DNA of 64,000 bases from Brachynemurus nebulosus (lineage: Eukaryota > Arthropoda > Insecta > Neuroptera > Myrmeleontidae). The stretch is taken from the NCBI GenBank assembly GCA_035578155.1, contig JAPWDM010000002.1, positions 39,888,811 through 39,952,810 of the forward strand, in the 5' to 3' direction. This document shows, in pieces, positions 1-12,771 of the stretch; position 1 is the first letter of the stretch; each line of letters opens with the position of its first letter. The notes under the pieces were generated by a model that was not told where the DNA came from, made no database searches, and saw only the letters and a program-made list of their open reading frames with translations. A program made the translations under genes and the position numbers.

Positions 1-71
1 TCTATCGTGTATATAATAGAATGGTTTGAAATAAAAATTTTCAGAGGGATTTTTTTTTAAATAAAAACAAT

Positions 72-77
72 TTTATT
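72..77 (-). promoter_or_regulatory. Candidate polyadenylation signal of TFIP11
   Basis: AATAAA on the minus strand lies 69 bases after the TFIP11 stop codon, a usual distance. This is the only canonical signal close to the stop within the window. Confidence 0.5.
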
Positions 78-145
78 GTTCTTATAAATGCATTTGTCAA
101 TTACATACTCTAGATCCTTTGAATTATGTACATATAAATACATAA

Positions 146-3100
146 TTAAGCTATATCAAGTAAGTTATTTAAATTTGTTGGGGCCCAATTTGTGCCATTC
201 GTCGTGGCAAAAATAACATTTTTATCAATGTAACATTGCGTCGAACCGCTACCAATTCGATACACTTGTTTCGCTTCACGATAACGATTTGGTATCGGAA
301 CAAAAAGTATTCCACGTTCTTCACAATTTCTCGCAATTATATCCTTAAAGCTCAAACTCTGCGGCATCTGTGATGCCGTCCGTACAGCTTGTGCCAAACT
401 CTAAAATAGAAAATGAAAGTGAATTAGATGAATTTAAATTTTGAGACGTATTTGAATGATTAGAAAAATTTTTGAGATGAATTTGAATGAATACAAATTC
501 TTACCTCAGAATGAGTGACTGAAGTTGAAGGTGGTGGAGGCGGTGGTAAATTTGTTTCGAGATTTGTCAGATAGGAGACGGTTTCTAGGGCACCTGGTTG
601 TTGTCCCGACGGCTGTTTCACTGCTCGGTTCATCAGTTCCAATGCTTTTCGAAAATATTCTAAAAAAAAAAGAAATCGTAAAAAGGTCATCATAAGAAAA
701 GAATATCTTAGGAAAATACCTTTGACAGAGGGTTGTTGTAAAAGTGCTTCCGCAAACATTCCCTTCCAGCCAATAAACCAATCGGTTACTTCTGTGTAAT
801 TCGGCTGTTGATTCAACCACAAAGCCAACGTTTGGATCCATCGTTGGAAGAAACATTTATCAAGAAGTAACGCCATAGCCTGAGGACTCAACATATCTGA
901 CCAGTCCATCACCCAATTCCAAGCATCTAAACAAAATAAATATTAGGACATCTCGGTTAACAATAAGGCGTAACTCTAGTCTAGAAACTTGAAACAATCC
1001 TTTTAGAATATGCCCTTAAAAGGAAATTTTAAAACTGTCAGTATTTAAAAAATTATAGCTATTTAAATGAGGCAGTAATTAGACGGGGGTCTACGCACAA
1101 TACTCAACTACTTGGACTTTCGTTGCTATAAATATATCTATATAGTCAGTATACTCATTATCTTCAAATTTGGTATGAACCTTCAACACATATTTTACTA
1201 TGGGCTGAACTTTTAAAAATTTTACACAATTTTTTTTTTTACTATTTCCAAAAAAAAAGAAAAACCTGAAAAAACAGTAAAAAGTTGATTTTTTTCTCTC
1301 TCTTTGGTTTTGACCATTACGGCCTTAATTGTGTGCGATAAACTGTGTACGATTTTTGTTTCAGTTTACGAAAGGATTGAAATCATGTCGATCAGCAGAT
1401 GCGGCGCAAGACTAAAATTAAAAGTGCCAAGATTTTCCCTACTTTCAAAGTTTTATTACCTCTTCGCGGTTCGCCCCCGTTTTTTACGACAAGATGTCCA
1501 CAGCTAATAGCGTCTTAAATTTTCATTTTTTTTATATTTTGATAATAACCTTGATCTTAATTTAAATATTCATAAACAAACTGAAGTAAAGACGTAAATT
1601 TGAAAAATCTCAAAAAACGCGTAAAAAGCGAACTAAAAAGATGGAAACAATGTGAAATAGAAAAACAGAATAAAGAATAAAAAATTAAAGTACACCAATA
1701 CCTCGCTTTGCGTCGTTTCGGTTTGCGTTTTTTCGAAGTTGCGTCGCTGCTGAATTAGTACTAATCTTCACTGTGTGTCGTTAGATTTTCGAAGTTGCGT
1801 TGTTTTGGGTTCGAGTCTTTAATTTCTTTTCGAAATTTTTTGGACAAACGCAAACATGGGACCAATTTTTTGTGAAAGAAAGCCGACTTAGGACAATAGC
1901 CACTATGGACTCATCAGACAGTGATTAATTTTTACTTTGTTTTTATAAATTAATTGGTTATTTTATTTTGTTTTAATTGAATGTTTTTTTTTTTTGTATG
2001 TATGTAATAAAACTTTATATTATTTTTGTTTTTTAAATGTTTACTTTGTTTAATTTTTTTTTAAAAGTAGTATTTTCGTAACCCTGAAACCTATCTTCGA
2101 TCTTTACATGGTTTGCTATAGAAAATCATAATTCACTTTGCGTCGTGTTTTTTTGGAACGTAACCACGACGCAAACTGGTATTGGTGTAGTCGGAAGCAT
2201 CAGATAGTTCTGTTCAATTTGTTACATGTCTTATGTTCATCTTTACACAGTCAGGATTTTTGATTTTTAAAATTTTTATTTTATTTACGTCTTTTTGGTG
2301 TTACTTAGTTATTTAGAAGAAAAAAAATATACATATACGACATTATAGCTGCTAACAGCCGTTATATTATATTTCTTAACACTTCATACAAACTATGTCA
2401 CTCTCGAGATTAAGACTTATTAAAATCCATCCAGCCGTTTGAATGCTATTAAGTAATAAAAAATTGCCCATAAATACATATACAGGTGGAAGGTATATAA
2501 GTCTCGCTGCGAAAACAGTAGATAGATCTCACTCATATAATTAATATTTGCTAATAAATTTGAGTCAAAAGTGTTTTCTAACAGAAAAAATTTGATACTA
2601 AATATGGGTCAAAATAGGGGCCCTTAATTTTTTTTTAATCCGGCTTTGACCATCTCATGTTTTTAAGATACATTTACTACGTAAGCCTGTTTACGAAATT
2701 TTATTGAATTTTAGTCAATAAAACAATTTTGCTTCCGAGAATACTAAAGTAGCGGAAGCATTGTGATCACTTTTGAAAAATAGGAAATTTTTCCCTCCAA
2801 AATAAATTTTTTTACGCACATTTTACGTTTTAAAGCTTCCTCAACAATTTTAGTGTCTGTCCATCCGTCCGTTCGTCCGTCTGGATGTCGCCAGTTTGCA
2901 CCAAGTGGGATAACTTCTGAACTATACGATTGTTTTTAATGAAATTTTCAGAAATTATGCAGTTTGGATCCTGGATGGTCTCCTATGAATTTGATCGAAA
3001 TCGGAGTAACGGTAGCTACGCCGCTGCCATGTCATTCCATTAATATACCAAACTGCACCAAGCGGCATAACTTCTGAACTATTCAATTCTTTTTTATAAA

Positions 3101-6100
3101 ATTGTCAAAAATTATGCGGTCTGGATGGTCCCCTACAAATTTCATTGTATTCGGAGTAATACTATCCACGGCGCTACCATGAAATCCCATTAAATGTCAA
3201 TATCTTATTTACTGCTAGTCCCACTTCGCTCAAATTTTTAAAGTATTTTGGGGGTTAGTTTCTAAAATATTTTTGCTATTATTTTATAATTTAGTCTTTA
3301 AGTATTTTGAGTTACAACAATTTTTTATGAACTTTAAAGCGAAAATATAATTTCACGGTATATATATTTGATAGAATACTGTTTTAGTCTTTTACGAGTA
3401 CGAGGAAGCTGTGTGCCACACCCCATATGCAGCGTATTTTACTTTGAATTAAGAAGGTATTTATGCATAATTTAGTCAAAGCAGTACTTAGAAAAATTTG
3501 GAAACATCGTGGAGCCAGCTAATTTGCAATTTTGTCAAATTGTTAATTCCAAAAAAATTCCTGTGGTTTTAATGTCTACAGAGTGCTATGAGTCACCTCT
3601 CCAAACGGCGAGAATTATTTACTTTCCACCTGTTTAGGCGCGAAAATCTAACTCTGCTTTTGATATCGCGCAGTCGCAGTCGGGTACAAATGGATAGTAA
3701 AAACATTTTTTTTAAATTAGTCTAGGAAAAAACAGCTGCAATTTATGCTCTAAACTAGAGTACCAGAATACCGTCTCAAAAAATCAGTAATTTTTTTTGA
3801 AAATACCTAAATGTTGCTGATGTGGATTAATAATCAAACTTGACATGCAAACTTGCAATTTTGGTAAGATATATTTATGTAAGAATGCGGCAAACGAGCC
3901 AGAAGACATTGCCGCTTGCCATGGTCTTAGCATCAGTTTGGCCGATCGATCAGACGGATGCCAACTTGTTAACGCGGTTCCCAGTTTGTCTTCAATGATT
4001 GGATAAACTGTATCTTGTAATCGATTTCCCATCAGTGGAATCCACGGATGAATCCAAATATGGATCGGAACAGTATCTGTTAGTGGATTCCATTGTAAAA
4101 CTTCCGAGTTAATTTGCGGTAACACCACTTGTTCTAGTAAGTTGTCCATAATCCAAATAGGTATTATTGATTTCCACGTTTCAAGAAGTCGTATTAGCGG
4201 TTCACAATCTCTAGGACTCCATGTGGCGACGGTGGCTCGAATAACAGGCATCCATGTTGTCCAGACCAGGCTGTTATAAGGGTGGGACGCGGTCGAATTT
4301 ACGGCTAACGTAGCTCGCTGGTTTGGTTTGTCTAAAATTTCCCGCCATTGTTGAAATACGTCGGTGTACTGATTCGGGGCTGATAACGGGGACCAACTTA
4401 CTAGGGCTGATGTTATTAGTGGGCCAACAAGGCCCGGTGCCAGTTCACCTAGATCGTACATTAAATATTCTTCGTGATAATTTTCTTGAAGATTTTTGAA
4501 TTCTTCGGCTACCTGTCTTAAAGAAAGAGCGTGTGAAGGGTCAATTAATCGTTCGATTATATTCAAAAGGGATTCTAGAGTGTTGATTTGTTTGCTTTCT
4601 TTTTCAACGATTTCATTCAAGGTTTTTCGTTCTTGTTCCAAAGCGACTGTGCGATCTGAACAATGTCGACTTTTTCTGTCCACCCAAATAATATCCTGAA
4701 AAGGTAAGAAAATTCTCAGTGTCTCAAAACTTTTGATCAAAATTGGCATTAATCAATAATTTTGATTAATGCCAACTTTGATCAATTGTTAAGTTGGATG
4801 TTCAATGTTGGAGGATTCACAAGCTTCATATCAGATCACAGACCAATGAACACTATTATATTATACTAATTATATTACTAAACAAAGCGTAAAGCCAGTT
4901 TCTAGGTATTTTTCTTGAAGCAAGTAACAAGGGTGAGACGGGTGAAATTTAATGAAATAATATAATGTCAATTTTTGAACAAATGCGACTATAATTATTG
5001 CAGGACATAATTTGTATACGTACGTATTTTGAAAATAAAGCGAATACCACTTTTCTTCTTTCAAAATTTTGCAGTTTCTTCTTCAAAAAGTAAAATTTTA
5101 TTATCAATATTATATTTTGACAATAATTATTTGAAAGTGTAACTACGGATACGAATCAACTACTTCATAACAGAATACTATTGAGGTCGGAATTTAGTCG
5201 CAACTGATTGCTTCAATTATACATTTATATTATATGTCTATAATATAAAATATAATATGTTCACTGGTCTGTGTATCAGATTGTCATCGAGGTTATGCTA
5301 GTGACTGTTTTATAACAAATAAAACTGAAAAAAATTATAAAATTGTTTTAGTAAGAACAGTGCTGTAACTTCGCCTTCCGGAGCCCCGGGGCAGAAAGTT
5401 CATTGGGGGCCCCCCGCCAAGAATAGCGGCGACCTCTATTTTTTTTTTGCTCGTCAGGTGTAAATATGGCTAACTTCAAAAATGCATCACTGCTTGCATG
5501 AGGCAGAGTCAAAAGTTCAAAAATGCATCAGACGCATCACAACGAAAAATCAAAAGTTTATTTTTGCATTTGATACGTCAAAACAATGCATCAAGAAATT
5601 TGGTGATGCCTGTCATGCGCATAATGTAATATCACAGCTACTTACATTTAAAATATAGGTAGCTGTCGTAGCTATGGTAATGTGTATGGAGGGTAGATAT
5701 CAGGAGGACTATCTTGGCCGAAAAATAATAGAAAAATAGTTCAAAAAGTGTCCCGTTTTAAGTACTAAGTAACAGTTCAAAAACTCGCCAGAATAGCGCT
5801 AGAGCAGCAAAAGAGTATGAAATGGACTTTGTAGTTGTCGACGGAGTGAAGTGTGTTGTTTAATAACCTACAAAAAACTCGCTATGAAACACGTTGAAAG
5901 TGATTCATAATTACGTGAATTTTTAATGTCTGTTAGTGATTTTTTGTGTTGAGTTTTATAAAAATTTTTAAAATAATAAAACAATTATAGGGTAAGAGAC
6001 CCGATGACCGATCACTATTTTTAGCTGTATCATTAAATTAGCTTAAAAAAATTAAAAAATAAACAAAACACCCATTTTTTTTTTCTTAATAAGTATGAAA

Positions 6101-9100
6101 CCAAGTTTTTTTAATCCAATAGATATGTTTTTAAGAAAATATAACCCAAAAATTTTGATTTATTAATGATTTTGTTTTATAATTTGTTGACGTCTATTAA
6201 AAAGCATACAGAAAATATTAACCTCCATTGAAAGATCAATACACTTACCCCTATCAAAAATCACCGATCAGTCCGATTACTAATGTACATCAGTACAGTA
6301 GTAAATCTTATACTATCGAATATTTGAACCATTCTCTTTCAGTCACTTTGACACTCTATCCACTACAAGAGGTCAGTCTGTGTCATAGAGTATCACAGAA
6401 TGACACCTTGTGAAACATAGCAGCAATGACAGAAGGGTTTAAATATTCGATAAAATAAACCACTAAAATACTGTATTTTCTTTCGCCATCTATAATTTTG
6501 CTTTAAAAAACATTGTGTACATTGTGACATGATTCTAACTTATCTATACGCCATTGTGAATTTTTAAACAGTTAAATTGACGATAGATGACGTCAAAAAT
6601 GTTTATAAAATAGATATGGAATATCTGTGTGATTCTCAAAATACCCAACTCGAAAACTTGGATCCCAACAAGAATCAGTCATACAAATAATATTTAACAC
6701 ATATAAAATTTAATTCAGCTATCCTAATCTCTTAAGTGGACTAATAACAATTATTTGTATACTTTTATTATGCTAATAACTTTAAAAATTCGGTGAAAAA
6801 TGTTACAATTTATAACCCATGTGTTTTGAAAAATCATCATCCACCATATTAAAAATTCATGAATTCAACAAAAATTGTTATATATATATATGTATTTCTT
6901 AAATTAAGTGAGGAGACATTAAATGTGATGTGAATTTAAATTGAAAAATAATCATTGTATTAACAATAATTTTTTTTATCAAAGGTTTCTTTCAGAAATA
7001 ACTTCATTAAAATATAAATGTCAAAACTGATCGGACTTATAACCCCGATCGACAATGGGGTCTTTTACCCTATGTAACAAATATAATAAAAAAAAAAAAA
7101 AAAAAAAAAACTATAATTACATAACGCGGATGTTTTTCTTTTCTTGTTTACTTCTCAAAATTTACCCTTTTGCTAGAGTAACGCCGCCACTATTTACACC
7201 TTTCTATGGATACTTTTTGATACAGAGATGTCCTCCTGATATCTACCCTCCATAGTAATGTGAATAAAAGATGATGCCAATGGTCCTATGACCATAACCG
7301 TTATTGGCTGGGTGCATGATGCCAACGACATCTATAATATACATTTTTCATGCTATTAAATAATGGTAACCGTGGAAATAAATTTAAAATATTTTTAAAA
7401 AAACCGTAAAATCTGAATACAAATATTTGTTATTTACAATTATTTTTTTTTATAAATAAATTTGAACAATTTGAGGTATAAAACACTGGATGAAGTATAA
7501 TAATTGTATTAATAAAGTATTTAAACAATTTTCGACGTTAACATGGATATAATTATCAAGACAGTATTTCCTTCCAACCCCGGACTATGCAGAGGAAAAA
7601 GTTGCTGGTGATGGTGAAGCACGTCAGGGAAATTCGAAAATTAAGAAATGCTGACATAAGTCATTTAGTTGAATGTACATACATAAAGCAAACATCAATA
7701 ACTTCTTATGAAACATCATTGCATGTGAGTTTAAAATACCTCAAATATTTTTAATTCTGTATTTATGGATTGACGTGTAGACGTTAATACGTTGACAGAT
7801 AAATAAGGAACGACATATTAGTGGCAATTGCGTTTATAATCAAAGTGGATCAATGTATTATATTTTTATTTAATATTTTTTATTACACTATAAACACATA
7901 TGAGCATGTATTATTGCCTGTTTTCTCCACTACTCACGCTGCAATCGATTTAATTATCCCCACCATATACTACGCACCCTGCCAATAGGAATAATTCCAA
8001 AAAACTAAATGTTAAAAAAGATGAAGTTATTTACCTCTCATTAAAATTGTTTAAAGTATCTGAATACATCTTGCATTCAAAATATGAAATATTTTTTATT
8101 CAAATAATTTCAATTTTCAATTTCAAGTAAATTTAAGTTGAAATTCAAAAATAATATATACAAGGACTGTATTGCTATATTATCTATAGTCTAATCATGC
8201 TATATTATCTATAGTCAAATCAGATGTTAAATGATGCCAATATCCCGTTCAAAAACATCTAATGTGCATCAAATTTCAAGAGAGCATCAGCATCGCATCA
8301 TGCAGTATTAGACGCATCAGAAAGGTCGTGATGCGGCATCGATGCGGTAAAGTTTACATTTTTGAACTTACCCTATTTTACAGAAGTAGCACCCTTAAAC
8401 TTACCCTGGGTCTGTAATTGTGTGTGTTATTGTACTGTATGTATTGTCTCTCATTGAATGTTACAGATGAAGGAGAAACCGATAACATTATTATAGTTCA
8501 TTCAAAGTTTATTAAAAATAACAACAAAATAAATAATAAATATATTACAGTAACAACTCAAACTCTAAATTCTAAATTAAGTAACTAAACAAACTGTAAC
8601 GTAATATGTTTTAATTTATGAACACAAAAAATACCTTGCTGTATGCGCATGCGTGGGAAGGTAGAGCTACGTCTTGTGAGCGTGGAAAGGTAGAATTACG
8701 AAAACTAGTAGATTTAATTCAAATGGTTTAGGTGATTGAATTCAAAATATTTATTATAGGTCACAAAAACGTCAGTTAATTTTGGAATTTCTTATATTCT
8801 CTTTGGGGCCCCGGGGCAATGCCCCAGCCTAGTTACGGCCCTGAGTAAGAATACCATGTGAAAGAACCATTCAGAAAAAAGAAATTATCCACATTTACCT
8901 ACCAATTATTTACAGAAATTAAAATTTTCTTTCATTTAACGATAATTAAACTTATATACACGTACGTAGTAGTACGAGAGGTAGCTTTGTATTTTCATTA
9001 GTGATTTTAGGCCGAATGAATTCTACTTTAAATATTAGATTAGTACCTAATAATCATCAAAAAGGGCGTCAGCGATGGACTTAAAAGGGACAGCGGGTTT

Positions 9101-12100
9101 AATTTTGCGCTATTTTTTGACATTTAGAACTGTCAAATATTGTCCACTGATTTTATATTACAAAAAAATTGTTATTATAATTTTTAATTTCCATAGTTAT
9201 GTTTGATTAAAGTAGAATAACCGATTACACAAGTTAAATAAATCTCTAATTAAATCCATGTTAAAATGAGCCATTTTCTCAAAATTAATAACAGTCTGAA
9301 ACCAGGGCGGCGACATACGTAATTTGGGACTACATCTCTACGATTGAAATTTTAATCTAAAAATTGCTATGTAACCGCATACGAAAATTGTTTAACACCA
9401 GGGCGGCGACACAGGTTATTCGGAACTACATCTCTATAGTTGGAATATTAATTTCTAAAAAATAAACAATATTCCTAGGTAACCGAATTGGAAAATTTCG
9501 TTGCTAAAGTGGAGTTAACAGAAGGTGATTTTTGGTTGGTTAAATGAATATCTCGATTATAGATATGTAATCCCAAATACCTGTCGCCGCCCTGGTGACA
9601 GATTGCTATATATTTTGAGAAAATGGCTCATTTGTATGTTCCTAAGTGCCTGAAACGTCCTGTAATGCTGAGCGTCCATTAGGTCGGAAACGCGGCGCGG
9701 CGCGGTGTTACATATATCAATAAGATCTCCGAGGCGGTACCGCGCCGCTCTGTCGACCTAGTGGACGCACTGGCATTTATTCAGATGTATTTATCTCCGG
9801 GAGCGGAATTGCGCCACGCCGCGCCACGTTTCCGACCTAGTGGACGCTCAGCTTAAGGGAGGAGTTCAAATAAAAAAGCAACTTTTTTATTTATGATTAA
9901 TAATGATTATTTTGCTTGTTGAATTTTTTTTTTTCAAATTAGGGAGGGTTTCAAATAGAAAATTTTGTTTTTGAAACATTCATTACTCTTCCCTGTGGAG
10001 GGAGGGGGCCCTTTTTCACACGTTTTTAAGCGTTTACAAGGAACGTCATATCTCAAAAAGTAATGAATATTTTTTAAATATTTTTTCATTATTTTATTCC
10101 TAAAGGACTTGTCCATAAAGCTGAGTATGGGTTTCAGATAATTTTAAAAATTAACTAGAAAATTGTAATCCCAAACTTCTAAAAATTATAAACCCCAATT
10201 TTTTATTAAAAAAAAAATGTTTAAAAATAGTTACAATTGTTCAAATGGAAAAAGCATACTCCATTTTATTCGCAATATATTTATGAACAAAATTTTAAAA
10301 AAGTCTCTATCTTTTCTAGAACTTGAGATATGATTTTCCTTGTCGGAAAAAATACAACTTTCAGGAAACGGTAAAAAAAACAAAAATAATAACAAAAGAA
10401 GCGGTTTACTCACTGTTTATTAAAACGTCTACAAAGGCATACAAATAAAAGAATATTATCTCAGTGCATACTACAACTCATGTACACACCAAAACTAAAT
10501 ATTACTGATCAAATCGCGAGGGGGGGGGGGCGAGCGTTTTCTGCAAAGGAGCAGCAAATTGGTCGTGCAGCGGCTCACAAATAAATATTTTTCTACTTGA
10601 AAAAAAATTTTTTGGCCATGTTTTATATATCACCGTGTTTGTAAAGAATCACAGAACAAAATAAAAACAAAAAACGAAATTCGAAAAAAATTAGTTTATT
10701 AGCCGTTTCTGGCGTGAACTCCTCCCTTAATATTATTTTTAAAACTGTGTTATGAATATTTTATATTAAATGCTTGAGTAACTATATTGTGATGTTTCAC
10801 AGGAGAGTGTTAGACTTATAATCCGTGAATTTTTTTTAACAGATTTATGATAATCGGCAAAAAAGTAATCGTCGGAGAATATCAATACGTAGTAAATAGG
10901 TTTGAAAACAATACCTGTTCACACATATCCACTAGAAGATCTAAATTATGTTGTAATTCTGGTAGAGCAAAATTTGCACACTTCTTATGAACAACATCTT
11001 CAAATAATTCTCCTTCACCTTGAGGTTTCTTGGGACCGCTTAACGCATGATAACCGCTGAGAATTCTTTGTTCCGGGCCCGTCATATCAATAACTTTTAC
11101 TTTGCCCAAATTACTAGAAAATAAAAAAAAATGGTTAATTTAACAAAAAGCTAACAGAAAAAAATACGCTGCAAATGGGGTGTGGTACACAGCTTCCTCG
11201 TACTCGTAAGACTTTAAAACAGTATTCTACCAAATATATATACCGAGAAATTATATTTTCGCTTTAAAGTTCATAAAAAATTGTTGTAACTCGAAATACT
11301 TAAAGACTAAATTATAAAATAATAGCAAAAATATTTTAGAAACTAACCCCCAAAATACTTTAAAAATTTGAGCGAAGTGGGACTAGCAGTAAATAAGATA
11401 TTGACATTTAATGGGATTTCATGGTAGCGCCGTGGATACTATTACTCCGAATACAATGAAATTTGTAGGAGACCATCTAGAAACCAGACCGCATAATTTT
11501 TGACAATTTCATAAAAAAGAATTAAATAGTTCAGAAGTTATGCCGCTTGGTGCAATTTAGTATATTAATGGAATGACATGGCAACGGCGTAGCTACCGTT
11601 ACTCCGATTTCGATTAAATTCATAGGAGACCATCTAGAAACCAAACTGCATAATTTCTGAAAATTTCATTAAAAACAATCAAATAGTTCAGAAGTTATGC
11701 CCCTTGGTGCAAACTGGCGACACACAGACGGACGGACAGATACTAAACCAAAATTGTTCAGGAAGCTCTAAAACGTAAAATGTGCGTAAAAAATTTTATT
11801 CTGAAGGGAAAAAATTTTTTATTTTTCAAAAGTGATCATAATGCTTTTGCTACTTTAGCAGTCTCGGAAGCAATACACACCTTAAAACATCAGCAGTTCG
11901 AAAAGCTCCCGGCTGTTTCCCTCTTTCGATAACATCATCAACACTTTTGTAATAATAACGACTTTTCTTCCCGGCCGCATTATCCTTTTTCCATTTATTT
12001 TGTTTATCCTTGAATTTCTTTCCGTCAGCCAAATCGTCAATTTTTTCCTCAACTTTACTCGCAGTTTTTTCTGGTCCGTAAGCACCGATTGCGCCACGAC

Positions 12101-12771
12101 CTTTTCGCACCTGTGCTTCAACCGGAGTTGATATACCTTGTAGATCTTTTCCTAAACCTTTACCAGGTTCATAACCCATTTGCAACAAAAGTTTAGCTCC
12201 AATTCCTTTAGTGTGTTTCTCCCAATTACCGACGCCTTTGTTGATTAGTGACGTATTTAACTGTGGTCGTCCACTTTTTCTCAAACCGGCTATATCTTGA
12301 TTAATTTCACTGAAATTTTGAAACTGTTGAGCACTTTTACTAAACGATGGCTTCTCTTCATCTGAGTCACTTGAACTGTTGGCCACGTAATTTTTTGATT
12401 TTTTGTTGAACGTAATAGCTTCTTCATCATCTTCTGATGATTTTGCTTCGTTTTCATCTTTATCTTCATCTTTTTTACTTTGATTTTGAACACCGCCAGA
12501 TACAAAACCTATTGGAGCTGAATAATTTTTTGACGGTTTGATTCTTGAACGAGAACCTTTTCTGGTCTCTTCATCGTCGTCATCGCTTTCGTCAGCCCAA
12601 ATACCTTAAATAATTTACATATTAAAAAATTCGGTTGATAACTTTGTGAATTTTACACTTACCATATATCTGTTGATGCTTTGTTTGTCGTCGGCGTGGT
12701 CTGTTTACATTAAATTCGTTGTCCAAATCGTAATCGGTGATTTCAAACTTTATTACTTCGTCGTCCGACAT
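146..12771 (-). CDS. TFIP11: TFIP11/STIP-like G-patch splicing factor, seven exons
   Basis: The deduced exons are 12663..12771, 11881..12604, 10915..11113, 3807..4695, 720..926, 505..659 and 146..400 (stop at 146). Every junction is GT/AG and the phases join into 845 codons plus stop, close to the usual TFIP11 length. The start MSDDEVIKFEITDYD is followed by an acidic, serine-rich N-terminus. A G-patch lies at about residues 165-211 (HTKGIGAKLLLQMGYEPG, then GLGKDLQGI). A GCFC-type region follows (DIIWVDRKSRH; SWSPLSAPNQ; WIHPWIPLMG; DAWNWVMDW), with a proline run PPPPPP near the end. The family acts in the nucleus with the DEAH helicase DHX15/Prp43 to disassemble the lariat spliceosome; that role is known for the family, not shown here. 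Intron 3 (6.2 kb) and intron 4 (2.9 kb) are full of transposons. No break is seen in the reading frame. Confidence 0.93.
1590..2480. repeat. Dispersed repeat, copy 1 (interrupted by a MITE)
   Basis: The flanks 1590..1690 and 2215..2480 match about 15050..15480 in order. Shared stretches include GAAATAGAAAAACA, a (T)-rich ACGTCTTTTTGGTGTTA-like block and CAGCCGTTATATT. The 495 bp element at 1693 separates the two halves here. Confidence 0.55.
1693..2187. mobile_element. TA-flanked MITE (Tc1/mariner-type), about 495 bp
   Basis: The ends are inverted: CACCAATACC on the left and GGTATTGGTG on the right, continuing into imperfect ACGACGCAAA-like sequence. Both ends are flanked by TA. No coding capacity is seen. 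It interrupts an older repeat whose uninterrupted relative is at about 15050..15480. Confidence 0.7.
2725..3440 (+). repeat. 0.7 kb repeat, copy 1, inverted relative to the copy at 11168
   Basis: It runs from TTTTGCTTCCGAGA to GTGCCACACCCCAT and matches the reverse complement of 11168..11875 over nearly its whole length. It contains two internal related blocks of about 160 bp, each built around ATAACTTCTGAACTAT and ACCATGNNATTCCATTAA-like sequence. Ends are approximate; no target duplication was identified. Confidence 0.75.
4733..4785. repeat. 24 bp stem hairpin close to a splice acceptor
   Basis: Arms 4733..4756 and 4762..4785 are inverted copies with a single mismatch and a 5-base loop. 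On the minus strand the hairpin lies 38 to 90 bases upstream of TFIP11 exon 4 (acceptor AG at 4696-4697), where branch-point sequences normally sit. Confidence 0.8.
5687..7252. mobile_element. Nested TA-flanked element inside the hAT copy
   Basis: Inverted ends start TGGAGGGTAGATATCAGGAG (left, and the right end read inward) and are flanked by TA. It is inserted in the 3.5 kb hAT copy and itself contains the element at 5990..7070. No open frame of note. Confidence 0.7.
5990..7070. mobile_element. GGGTAAGAGACCC element, TA-flanked (third level of nesting)
   Basis: The ends are GGGTAAGAGACCC and, read inward, GGGTAAAAGACCCC, each beside a TA. The right-hand part is related to the short element at 33569..33794, so both belong to one family. 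No transposase is seen. Confidence 0.7.
9266..9634. mobile_element. Palindromic MITE-like element with ACCAGGGCGGCGAC motifs
   Basis: The outer arms contain AAATGAGCCATTTTCTCAAA and its near reverse complement. Three ACCAGGGCGGCGACA-like blocks lie inside, two direct and one inverted. The outer ends are approximate and no target duplication was found. Confidence 0.55.
9667..9852. mobile_element. Short GC-rich MITE, 186 bp
   Basis: Inverted ends GCTGAGCGTCC-(A)TTAGGTCGGAAACG and their near reverse complement carry CGCGGCGCGG-like tracts. A partial third copy of the end motif (CGACCTAGTGGACGC) lies inside. It is a sharp GC-rich island in very AT-rich sequence. Confidence 0.65.
9857..10726. mobile_element. 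TTAA-flanked element, 870 bp (piggyBac-like target site)
   Basis: TTAA at 9853..9856 and 10727..10730 flanks perfect 12 bp inverted ends GGGAGGAGTTCA. A TTAA duplication is typical of piggyBac. No transposase frame is present, so it is non-autonomous. It abuts the GC-rich MITE, whose last base is 9852. Confidence 0.7.
11168..11875 (-). repeat. 0.7 kb repeat, copy 2, filling TFIP11 intron 2
   Basis: This is the inverted partner of about 2725..3440. TFIP11 intron 2 spans 11114..11880 (767 bp), so all but about 55 bases at one end and 5 at the other are repeat. The splice donor GTGTGT (minus strand, starting at 11880) lies immediately beside the repeat end TTGCTTCCGAGA. Confidence 0.8.

Larger units (their letters stand above)
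927..3806 (-). other. TFIP11 intron 4, made largely of repeats
   Basis: This 2.9 kb intron separates exons 4 and 5. It holds a TA-flanked MITE (1693..2187) sitting inside an older repeat also present near 15.05-15.48 kb, and a 0.7 kb repeat (about 2725..3440) whose inverted copy makes up most of intron 2. No coding exon is seen. Confidence 0.8.
5358..8843. mobile_element. hAT element, 3.5 kb, coding capacity lost
   Basis: The 8 bp target duplication AGTAAGAA is exact (5350..5357 and 8844..8851). The ends are imperfect inverted repeats: CAGTGCTGTAACT on the left, and CAGGGCCGTAACTA when the right end is read inward, both leading into GC-rich GGCCCCGGGGC-like sequence. The 8 bp duplication and CAG...GTAACT start fit the hAT superfamily. 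No transposase frame survives. Much of its length is a nested element (5687..7252). GCATCA/TGATGC motifs recur in both flanks. Confidence 0.8.
4696..10914 (-). other. TFIP11 intron 3 (6.2 kb), an accretion of transposons
   Basis: From left to right the intron holds the hairpin at 4733, a 3.5 kb hAT element with two nested insertions (5358..8843), a palindromic element (9266..9634), a GC-rich MITE (9667..9852) and a TTAA-flanked element (9857..10726). The rest is simple AT-rich sequence. No exon is seen inside. Confidence 0.8.

Noticed and set aside
1304..1507. 67-codon frame at 1304
   Set aside because: It lies in TFIP11 intron 4 in AT-rich sequence, with no domain, start context or homologous repeat frame.
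11882..12505. Extra frames inside TFIP11 exon 2
   Set aside because: They are out-of-frame shadows; the exon frame carries the G-patch domain and joins correctly at both splice sites.
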